NCBI GenBank assembly: GCA_003161195.1
Contig: PMOV01000253.1
Span: 2,982 to 12,663 of the forward strand
Direction: 5' to 3'
Length of the DNA: 9,682 nucleotides
DNA from: Acidobacteriota bacterium
GTDB taxonomy: Bacteria > Acidobacteriota > Terriglobia > Acidiferrales > UBA7541
Shown: positions 4,167 to 9,682 of the stretch, piece after piece
Position numbering within the stretch: position 1 is the first letter of the stretch
Layout: every line of letters begins with the position of its first letter
Program-made: the position numbers and the translations under genes
The notes under the pieces: generated by a model
The model's database searches: none
What the model was told of the DNA's origin: nothing
What the model saw: only the letters and a program-made list of their open reading frames with translations

Positions 4167-5393
4167 CTAAGCGATGATCTCCGTGTGCTGGCGCCCAAGG
4201 AGTTGGTATCGGATGCCGCGCCAGCGAATTTTGCGCGTCAAGAGGGAGTGCACGAAATTCACAAGATAGAGGAAGGGAAGAATGGCGTTCAGGACGACAT
4301 AGATCCACGCTTGCGCGCTGATTTGCTTGCGCCAGGAGGGCAGAGCTTCGGTCACCCCGGCTACGCGGATGGCACCGCGCAAAGCAGAAAGGAGCACGGG
4401 CAGGAACGTAAGCGTGGCCAAGTGCATGGCGGGACGTCCCGCCACGAAATCGCTGAAAGCGAGATCGATGCCCAGCAGCAGCGTGACACAGTACAGCAGA
4501 TGCGTGGCGGCGGCCAGGCCCCAGATTTTTTCGGCGTAAACGCGCGTGATTAAGATTTGCCGGTTGGTGAACTCGAGCAAGCCGGGAAAATCGGTTTCCA
4601 CGAAGGAGAGCGTGAGGCATTCGGGGAGAAACAGGATGGGGCGGCCGGTGCGTTCGAGGGCAGCGGTCATGGCATAGTCATCGCTGGCGGCGCCTTGCCA
4701 GGCGTCGAGGACGTTGGCCTGTTCGAACATGGCACGCCGAATGGCGGTGCCGCCGCCCCAGCAGAAGTTGGGGCCCTTTTCCGTCAGCATGGTGACGACC
4801 GGGGCGTTCCAGGCGGCGAGCAGCGCGGTGGCCAGGGACTGGTTATTGGGCATGAACCAGCGCATGGTGGTGGCGGCGGAGATACGTTCGTCTTTCAGGG
4901 GCGCGACCATGTGGTTCAGCCAGGTTTTACCGGGACGCCCGTCGGAATCGGCGAAAACGAAAACTTCAAATTCTGGCGGCAGTTGCTGTATGGCGAAGCG
5001 CAGATTGTTAACTTTTTCCGAGCAGCCCTCGGGAGCGTCGGCGATGAGCACGTGAGCCTTGGGCTTGGAATTGGCGGCAACGCGTTTGACGATGCTGTGC
5101 GCCGGGTCTTTTTCGGAAGCCAGGATGAAGAAGAGTTCGAAATTCTGGTGGTCGAATTCCGTGAGGGAGATAAGGTTGCGTTCGAGGCCCGATTCCAGGC
5201 CCTTGCAAGGGCATAATACGGCTACGCGAGGTGCGAAAAAGCCCGGGTCGGTGCGCACGCGGCGGCGAACGTAGCTCAACCACTGCAGCGCCTGCCATAT
5301 GAGGTAGAGGCCGCCGGCGATCTGGAGCGCCGACAAGATATAAAAAAGTGTCTCCACGCGTATTGAGAATAGCAGAAGAAACTGGCTCGCCAA
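4167..5393 (-). CDS. Membrane glycosyltransferase, GT2/GT21 (ceramide-glucosyltransferase / HpnI-like)
   Basis: The 408-residue product is an inner-membrane enzyme that probably moves a sugar from a nucleotide sugar to a lipid. It has an N-terminal membrane segment (15-36), then a cytoplasmic GT-A domain: VAVLCPCKG (57-65), EKVNNL (126-131), the DxD-type FADSDGRP (147-154) and SDDYAM (237-242). Three C-terminal membrane segments follow (about 293-313, 325-345, 363-384). EKVNNL, DSD and DDY are the GT21 signature set. The Q/RxxRW site is altered to RQILITR (278-284), and the next Trp is at 291. The family includes the hopanoid-associated HpnI and ceramide glucosyltransferase; the acceptor here is unknown. 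TTG 5393 has no ribosome binding site. GTG 5357 (residue 13) is an alternative that keeps the first membrane segment. The gene is divergent from the ybjQ-like gene. Confidence 0.88.
   Translation of the reverse strand: MASQFLLLFSIRVETLFYILSALQIAGGLYLIWQALQWLSYVRRRVRTDPGFFAPRVAVLCPCKGLESGLERNLISLTEFDHQNFELFFILASEKDPAHSIVKRVAANSKPKAHVLIADAPEGCSEKVNNLRFAIQQLPPEFEVFVFADSDGRPGKTWLNHMVAPLKDERISAATTMRWFMPNNQSLATALLAAWNAPVVTMLTEKGPNFCWGGGTAIRRAMFEQANVLDAWQGAASDDYAMTAALERTGRPILFLPECLTLSFVETDFPGLLEFTNRQILITRVYAEKIWGLAAATHLLYCVTLLLGIDLAFSDFVAGRPAMHLATLTFLPVLLSALRGAIRVAGVTEALPSWRKQISAQAWIYVVLNAILPFLYLVNFVHSLLTRKIRWRGIRYQLLGRQHTEIIA
5366..5393 (-). promoter_or_regulatory. Possible promoter inside the annotated start of the glycosyltransferase
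   Basis: On the minus strand TTGGCG (from 5393) is followed after 16 bases by TATTCT (5371-5366) with a TGC just before it, an extended -10. Transcription would begin near 5359, right at the GTG at 5357. This supports GTG 5357 as a leaderless start. Evidence is positional only. Confidence 0.3.
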
Positions 5394-5409
5394 GGCTGGG
5401 CTGAGCGGT

Positions 5410-5415
5410 TAGAAT
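5410..5415 (+). promoter_or_regulatory. Possible -10 box of the ybjQ-like gene
   Basis: TAGAAT lies in the 60-base divergent gap. A start near 5422 would give a leader of about 32 bases containing the GGAGGT ribosome binding site at 5440-5445. No good -35 is seen. Confidence 0.35.
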
Positions 5416-5453
5416 CGCACCGGTTAATGCCTGTTGAGCGGAGGTAAGAACAC

Positions 5454-5798
5454 ATGAGTGGACGAGTGGATTCGTCGATGGTGACGGCGGCGCTGGAGTT
5501 GCCGGGATACCGTATCGTGCGAAATTTTGGGATCGTACGCGGTATTGTGGTGCGGTCGCGCAGCGTGATTGGGAATTTGGGGGCGGCGATTCAGACCATT
5601 GTTGGCGGCAACATCACGATTCTGACGAACCTGTGCGAAAAAACGCGCGAAGACGCCTATGAATTGATGCTGGTGCACGCGGCACAGCATGGGGCGAACG
5701 CGGTGATTTGCATGCGCTATGACGCCACGGAAGTGATGCAGGGCGTGACGGAAGTGCTGGCCTACGGGACCGCGGTGCAAGTGGAGTCGATTCGCTAG
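5454..5798 (+). CDS. YbjQ/UPF0145 family protein (putative heavy-metal-binding domain)
   Basis: The product has 114 residues, close to the ~107 of E. coli YbjQ, and spans the whole family domain. Recognisable parts are the N-terminal LPGYRIVRNFGIVRGIVVRS (residues 16-35), the central GGNITILTNLCEKTREDAYELM (about 51-72), HGANAVICMRYDAT (about 79-92), and the closing strand EVLAYGTAVQVE. Structures of the family are small ring-forming assemblies, and the role is not established; the 'metal-binding' label is old and indirect. It has no signal peptide or membrane segment. ATG 5454 is fixed by GGAGGT (5440-5445) at 8 bases. It reads in the same direction as the kinase gene 81 bases later, which has its own promoter-like element, so co-transcription is uncertain. 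Confidence 0.92.
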   Translation: MSGRVDSSMVTAALELPGYRIVRNFGIVRGIVVRSRSVIGNLGAAIQTIVGGNITILTNLCEKTREDAYELMLVHAAQHGANAVICMRYDATEVMQGVTEVLAYGTAVQVESIR

Positions 5799-5828
5799 TC
5801 GATTGTCGATCTGCTGAAGAGCGGGCAT

Positions 5829-5838
5829 TCCCCGGGGA
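5829..5838. repeat. 10-base palindrome upstream of the kinase promoter
   Basis: TCCCCGGGGA is a perfect palindrome that ends 26 bases before the -10-like TAGAAT of the kinase gene, where a transcription factor could act. It has no T-run, so it is not a terminator for the ybjQ-like gene. Chance in GC-rich DNA cannot be excluded. Confidence 0.3.
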
Positions 5839-5861
5839 GTTCGCGCCTCGGGAGTGCAGGG

Positions 5862-5870
5862 TGATAGAAT
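5862..5870 (+). promoter_or_regulatory. Extended -10 element of the kinase gene, probably leaderless
   Basis: TGATAGAAT combines the TGn extension with TAGAAT (5865-5870). The kinase ATG begins nine bases after it and has no Shine-Dalgarno sequence. Transcription would start about 2-3 bases before the ATG, so the mRNA would be leaderless or nearly so. No -35 is seen, which is acceptable for extended -10 promoters. Confidence 0.45.
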
Positions 5871-5879
5871 CCCCGCTCC

Positions 5880-8744
5880 ATGTTTTGTACCTCGTGTGGT
5901 GCGCAAACTGCTGGCGGGGCGCGGTTTTGTCCGGCGTGCGGCAAGTCGATGAGCGGATCGGAGACGCCAGTGGCGGGTCCGGGCGACGCGACCATCGATG
6001 CGGACGCCACACTTGGCGGAGCCGGCGATAATTTTGAAGGCGCAACGATTGCGCCCACTGCGCCGCGTCCGTCTTCACACAAACCTTCTTCCCGAGGGCC
6101 TTCTTCAAGAGGGCCTTCTTCTCACCCCGTGGAATCGCCCGGGCCGCGTTCGCCATCGGGACACAGCAGCAATCCACTGATAAGTTCCGACGCGATCGGC
6201 GGAGGACGCTTTGCGCCCGGGCAAATGATCGCCGAGCGCTACCGGGTGGTGGCGCTGGCGGGGCGCGGCGGGATGGGCGAAGTGTACCGCGCAGAAGATT
6301 TGCGGCTCGGACAAGTCGTGGCCATCAAATTTCTGCCGCTGGAGCTTTCGCAGGACGCTGCGGCGTTGGCGCGATTTCATTCCGAGGTACGCGTCGCGCG
6401 GCAGGTATCGCATCCCAACGTTTGCCGGGTGTTCGATATTGGAGATGTGGATGGCGTGGCGTTTCTCTCGATGGAATATGTCGATGGAGAGGATCTGGCG
6501 TCCGTGGTGCGACGCATCGGGCGGCTGTCTCCGGACAAGGCCACAGAAATTGCACGACAAATCTGCGCTGGCATGGCGGCGGCGCACGAACGTGGGGTGA
6601 TTCATCGCGATTTAAAACCGGCCAACGTGATGCTGGATGGCGCGGGGCGCATTCGCATCATGGATTTTGGGCTGGCAGGGATCGCCGCAAGCATTCAAGG
6701 CGCGGAGATTCGCGCGGGGACACCCGCGTACATGGCGCCTGAACAGCTTGAAGGGCGCGAAGTCACCATCAAGAGCGATATTTATTCGCTGGGACTGATT
6801 CTCTACGAAATTTTGACGGGCAAGCGGGCTTTCGAGGCCGCCACCCTGCCGGAGCTGATGAAGGTGCGCGAGCAAGGCGCGCTCACGAATCCCTCAAGGC
6901 TGGTGAAGGATTTAGATCCGCTGATCGAGCGGGTGGTTTTGCGCTGCCTGGCGAAGGAGCCGGCGCAGCGGCCAGCGTCGGCGCTGCAAGTTGCGGCGGC
7001 ACTGCCGGGCGGCGATCCTCTGGCCGCGGCACTGGCGGCGGGCGAGACGCCATCGCCAGAAATGGTGGCGGCCGCGGGCAGCAGCGAAGGGATCCATCCG
7101 CGCTTGGGGCTGGCGTTGGTGGCCACGGTAGTGCTCGGGTTGGTCGTCTACATGTTCATGGCGGATCGGATAAAAGTGCAGAACATTACGCCGCTGGAAA
7201 AGCCGCCAGAGGTGTTGCTGGCGCGCGCGCGGGAGATTATTCAGCAGTTGGGTTACACGGATGCCCCGGCCGACACTGCGTATGGCTTCACCACACAATC
7301 GGATTACCTGCAGTACATTCAGGACCACGATAAATCGCAGACGCGCTGGAAGCAGCTGGAAGGCGACCGGCCGGCCACACTGCTCTTTTGGTATCGGCAA
7401 AGTCCTCGCGACATGCAGCCGCTGAAATTTTTCAGTTCGGATGGCGCCGGCATCGTGACCACCAACGATCCGTTTCCCGACGTCACGGGCATGACCACGG
7501 TAATGCTCGATACCCAGGGAAACCTGATTTTCTTGAAGCGCATCCCACCCCAGCACGACGCACCGGAGGCTAACTCTCCTGCGCCGGACTGGAAGCCGCT
7601 ATTGGCGGCCGCAGGCGTCGAGCAGAGTTCCCTTACTCCCGCCGCTTCGGAGTGGACGCCGCTGATGTACGAGGACGCCCGGAGCGCTTGGACGAGGGCC
7701 CTGCCGGTTCCGTCAAAGACCACGGAGCGCATCGAAGCGGGAGCGTATCACGGCCAGCCGATTTTTTTCGACGTGCGGTATCCCTGGGACAAGGCCGCGC
7801 GCGATCAACCGTACAAAGGCAGCGCGCACGAACGTATTGCGGCGTTCATTCTGGTGGGCATCTTCACGGCGATTATCGTGGCCAGCGTGATCGTGGTGCG
7901 GCGCAATCGCCGGCTCAAGCGGGGCGACGAGGTGGGCTCGCAGCGTTTGGGAAATTTCGTATTCATCGCGGTGATGCTGAATTGGGTGCTGCGCGCGCAT
8001 CACTTGGCGTCCATCAACGAGTGGAATCTGGTGCTGCTGGCGCTGGCCTGGGCATTCACGGTGTCCTCGCTGGCGCGCATCCTGTATTTTGCCCTTGAGC
8101 CTTTCGTGCGGCGACGCGACCCGCATGCGTTGATTGGCTGGAGCCGGCTGATTGGTGGAAGAATCCGCGACCCACTGGTGGGACGGGACGTGCTGATCGG
8201 CCTGGCCTATGGGGCGGTGCTGTCACTGTTCGAAAGCAGTGATAATTTCCTGCTGCCGCTCTTTCATCTGCCGCCGCCCATGCCCGGTGTGGCCAGCGGA
8301 GAAACGCTGCTGGGCATACGGCCGGTGCTGGGCTCAATTTTCTACTACACCTGGATCTTCGTGCTGTACTCGCTGCTCATTTTCTTTTTGATTTTTCTGG
8401 TACGGCTGGCCGTCCGCAAAGATTGGATTGTTGGGCCGATCATCGTGTTTCTGGGCGCGATCACAAATTCCGGCGCGGAATATTTCTGGTCCAACTTTAT
8501 TTTCTCGGCGATTATCTGGGCTTCCATCTATCTGGTGCTGCGCCGCTTTGGATTGCTGGCGCTGGTGGTCGGTCTGGTGGCGCAGAATATGCTGGTCGTT
8601 TTTCCGATGACCTCGCACCTAGGCCGCTGGTACGCCTCGGGCGCGACCGCGGGAATGTTGGTGATTGTCGGGCTGGCGGGCGCGGCGTTTTATTTCGCGC
8701 TGGCCGGGCAGAAACTGTTCAGCACGGAAGCGCTGGATACCTAG
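5880..8744 (+). CDS. Zinc-ribbon Ser/Thr protein kinase with extracytoplasmic and multi-membrane-span domains
   Basis: The product has 954 residues. Order: zinc ribbon (C3, C6, C17, C20); Ser/Pro/Gly linker to about 112 with PSSxx repeats (65-83); PknB-type kinase about 121-376; membrane segment 408-427; outer domain about 428-651; then about nine more membrane segments (around 652-674, 690-708, 713-737, 768-786, 818-843, 847-863, 870-887, 889-909, 919-942). The kinase looks active: GRGGMGEV loop (128-135), Lys150, Glu169, HRDLKPAN with Asp244 and Asn249, DFG 262-264, APE 286-288. It should phosphorylate cytoplasmic proteins in response to something sensed outside or in the membrane; neither signal nor substrate is known. 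I recall similar layouts, with the outer domain before a membrane tail, in Acidobacteriota kinases of unknown function. A bacterial PknB usually ends after one membrane segment and sensor domain, so the polytopic tail is unusual. Confidence 0.93.
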   Translation: MFCTSCGAQTAGGARFCPACGKSMSGSETPVAGPGDATIDADATLGGAGDNFEGATIAPTAPRPSSHKPSSRGPSSRGPSSHPVESPGPRSPSGHSSNPLISSDAIGGGRFAPGQMIAERYRVVALAGRGGMGEVYRAEDLRLGQVVAIKFLPLELSQDAAALARFHSEVRVARQVSHPNVCRVFDIGDVDGVAFLSMEYVDGEDLASVVRRIGRLSPDKATEIARQICAGMAAAHERGVIHRDLKPANVMLDGAGRIRIMDFGLAGIAASIQGAEIRAGTPAYMAPEQLEGREVTIKSDIYSLGLILYEILTGKRAFEAATLPELMKVREQGALTNPSRLVKDLDPLIERVVLRCLAKEPAQRPASALQVAAALPGGDPLAAALAAGETPSPEMVAAAGSSEGIHPRLGLALVATVVLGLVVYMFMADRIKVQNITPLEKPPEVLLARAREIIQQLGYTDAPADTAYGFTTQSDYLQYIQDHDKSQTRWKQLEGDRPATLLFWYRQSPRDMQPLKFFSSDGAGIVTTNDPFPDVTGMTTVMLDTQGNLIFLKRIPPQHDAPEANSPAPDWKPLLAAAGVEQSSLTPAASEWTPLMYEDARSAWTRALPVPSKTTERIEAGAYHGQPIFFDVRYPWDKAARDQPYKGSAHERIAAFILVGIFTAIIVASVIVVRRNRRLKRGDEVGSQRLGNFVFIAVMLNWVLRAHHLASINEWNLVLLALAWAFTVSSLARILYFALEPFVRRRDPHALIGWSRLIGGRIRDPLVGRDVLIGLAYGAVLSLFESSDNFLLPLFHLPPPMPGVASGETLLGIRPVLGSIFYYTWIFVLYSLLIFFLIFLVRLAVRKDWIVGPIIVFLGAITNSGAEYFWSNFIFSAIIWASIYLVLRRFGLLALVVGLVAQNMLVVFPMTSHLGRWYASGATAGMLVIVGLAGAAFYFALAGQKLFSTEALDT
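6069..6128 (+). repeat. Four 15-base tandem repeats coding PSSxx
   Basis: Units at 6069-6083, 6084-6098, 6099-6113 and 6114-6128 each begin CC(T/G)TCTTC. The two central units differ at only two positions (CC versus AA). They encode PSSHK, PSSRG, PSSRG and PSSHP in the linker between zinc ribbon and kinase. Whole-codon units mean that copy number could change without a frameshift. Confidence 0.75.
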
Positions 8745-8784
8745 AGCGGACGGACGAAGAAGGCCTTAGAACCGCGGGCCAGGC

Positions 8785-9378
8785 TTAGTTCCCGGCTCTT
8801 TTGGCGATCTGCTGCGTGGCGGCAAAGGCGTGCTCGGCCAGGTCGTCAATATCGCTGAGTGCGCGACTGGCGGCCATGCGCGCCTTTTCGAGAAACGACG
8901 AATCCAACAGGAAGGCGCAGCGGTCCACAAAGGGATGATTGGCCGCGGCAAACGATTTTCTGCGGCGCGCGGCTCCCACACGCAGCAGCAGCTCCTCGTA
9001 GATCTGTAGATCGTTCTGAAAATCGAGGGCGTCGCCGGCGGTCCACTTATGCAGTTTGGTTAGCGCGGCGAGGAATTTGCGGCGGAAATGCAGCGCGTCT
9101 TTGCGCGAAACGGACCGCGGCTTGCTTTTTGCGGAGGTGGCTGGCGCGAAAGCGGATAGCTCGAGGGTGCGCGCCGCGGCTGCCAGCAAAGCTTCGCGCT
9201 GCAGCAGCGTCAGCAAATCGCGATACAGCGCAGCGTGGACTTGCAGCGCGTAGCGGCCATGCTCGACCACGTAGGAGTCGACAAAGCGCTGAATCACGCG
9301 CTCTTCTTGCAGGGATGTGCTGACGCGGGCAGCGACTCCCGCGGGAATATCTATCGCGATTTTTTTGGCCAGAGACAT
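8785..9378 (-). CDS. Helical protein of unknown function, downstream of lon
   Basis: The 197-residue product is not recognised. It is predicted soluble: no signal peptide or membrane segment is visible. Two helical, charged blocks (about 1-75 and 93-195) are joined by a polar linker (ATSAKSKPRSVSRK, about 80-93). The first block is rich in Leu, Ala, Arg and Glu; the second holds KWTAGDALDFQNDLQIYEELLLRVG (111-135) and an Arg-rich turn. It has only one Cys (154). ATG 9378 is supported by GGAG (9390-9387) at 8 bases. The frame is open to 9585, but that extension overlaps the end of lon in another frame and is discarded. It follows lon on the same strand past a terminator, so it probably has some transcription of its own. 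It converges on the kinase gene with a 40-base gap. Confidence 0.75.
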   Translation of the reverse strand: MSLAKKIAIDIPAGVAARVSTSLQEERVIQRFVDSYVVEHGRYALQVHAALYRDLLTLLQREALLAAAARTLELSAFAPATSAKSKPRSVSRKDALHFRRKFLAALTKLHKWTAGDALDFQNDLQIYEELLLRVGAARRRKSFAAANHPFVDRCAFLLDSSFLEKARMAASRALSDIDDLAEHAFAATQQIAKRAGN

Positions 9379-9432
9379 CAGCGAAGCTCCATGGTAGCAG
9401 GCTTCGTTCAGCCCCCAAGGCACGTGGTTCCC

Positions 9433-9464
9433 AAAGAAAAAGCCCGGCGAACGGCGCCAGGCTT
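9433..9464 (-). terminator. Intrinsic terminator after lon
   Basis: On the minus strand AAGCCTGGCG pairs with CGCCGGGCTT (9464-9455 with 9449-9440; one T-G wobble) around a 5-base loop. A run of five T (9441-9437) ends the stem, then C and TTT. It begins 27 bases after the lon stop. Confidence 0.85.
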
Positions 9465-9490
9465 CTTCAGTCAGTTTGTTGTCGAGCCGC

Positions 9491-9682
9491 TTAGTGAATG
9501 GCGCGCGGCACGTCCACGCTGGGAGTCTGCGCTTTGGGATCCGGCGGCACGATGGGAGCCGCCACCGGGTCCTTGGCCAGCGCATGTTCGAGCACTTCGT
9601 CGAGCGTGCGCACGTAGGTGATCTTGATGTCGCCGAGAATATCCGGCGTCAGATCGGCGACGGCGTTCGGCTCATTGTCCGC
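9491..9682 (-). CDS. lon: C-terminal 63 residues of ATP-dependent Lon protease (5'-truncated by window)
   Basis: A minus-strand frame open from the window edge ends at TAA (9493-9491). The residues NEPNAVADLTPDILGDIKIT, then YVRTLDEVLEHAL, match the end of LonA proteases, where a conserved (K/E)NE-x-DL-x-ip-x-x-v-x-x-l-x-i element is followed by a 'v-x-x-(m/l)-(d/e)-EVL-x-x-AL' helix. In E. coli Lon this is NKRNLEEIPDNVIADLDIHP followed by EEVLTLAL. After AL there are about 27 further residues rich in Pro, Val and Ala, a disordered tail typical of Lon proteins in this group. Lon degrades damaged and regulatory proteins in the cytoplasm. The catalytic Ser-Lys pair and AAA+ part lie outside the window. 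The assignment rests on the short tail alone. Confidence 0.82.
   Translation of the reverse strand, partial: ADNEPNAVADLTPDILGDIKITYVRTLDEVLEHALAKDPVAAPIVPPDPKAQTPSVDVPRAIH

Noticed and set aside
4100..4177. 25-codon plus-strand ORF after GGAG (4086-4089)
   Set aside because: The spacing of 10 bases is tolerable, but it is very short, has no family features, and runs into the antisense 3' end of the glycosyltransferase.
4557..5216. 219-codon plus-strand open frame
   Set aside because: It is antisense to the well-supported glycosyltransferase and is Gly-rich without motifs, as expected for a shadow frame in high-GC DNA.
6912..7556. 214-codon minus-strand open frame
   Set aside because: Antisense to the kinase gene, Arg/His/Gln-rich, no motif or ribosome binding site.
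9391..9396. TACCAT with upstream TTGGGG as promoter of the 8785-9378 gene
   Set aside because: Transcription would start inside or after the GGAG ribosome binding site that best explains the start codon, so the two signals conflict.
1..9682. Mobile element, CRISPR array or defence island
   Set aside because: No transposase, integrase, spaced repeats, terminal inverted repeats, nuclease or toxin-antitoxin motif was found in any frame.

Overview
The window is high-GC, densely coded bacterial chromosome and looks most like Acidobacteriota (Terriglobia type). This assignment is an inference from gene content: a zinc-ribbon Ser/Thr kinase with a large multi-pass membrane C-terminus, a lone STAS protein, a LuxR-type regulator without a receiver domain, a GT21-like glycosyltransferase, and many GTG/TTG or apparently leaderless starts. 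I see no tRNA, rRNA, CRISPR array, transposase, phage gene or integration site. The content is housekeeping, stress and regulatory.

Layout. 1-117 is the C-terminal end of an unidentified plus-strand gene. 222-566 is a STAS-domain anti-sigma-factor antagonist. 757-2076 is queG (epoxyqueuosine reductase), longer than its family because of two low-complexity inserts. Just after the queG stop, a perfect TATAAT begins a small stress unit: a 5'-UTR hairpin that covers a ribosome binding site, a previously unlisted 49-codon ORF (2158-2307) encoding a Tat-signal-like peptide, and a Mn-type superoxide dismutase (2310-2924) whose ribosome binding site lies inside the end of that small ORF. A strong bidirectional terminator (2958-2990) separates this unit from the convergent luxR-type gene (3055-3687, minus, GTG start). 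Upstream of luxR lies about 480 bases without a convincing gene. It holds several hairpins and five copies of the hexamer CCGAAC/GTTCGG. Next come a minus-strand membrane GT2/GT21 glycosyltransferase (4167-5393) and, divergent from it, a YbjQ-family gene (5454-5798) followed by a 954-residue membrane Ser/Thr kinase (5880-8744). The right end carries a minus-strand helical protein of unknown function (8785-9378) and, upstream of it, the last 63 codons of lon (9491-9682) with its own terminator.

How the genes relate. There is no single pathway. Several products fit stress or envelope sensing: STAS switch, SOD, LuxR regulator, membrane kinase, Lon protease. I cannot show that they work together. 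The most unusual observation is the sod leader: an SD-covering hairpin, then a Tat-like small ORF coupled by 2 nt to sod. Next are the kinase's multi-membrane-span C-terminus and the structured, repeat-bearing region before the LuxR gene. No complete new multi-gene system could be demonstrated.
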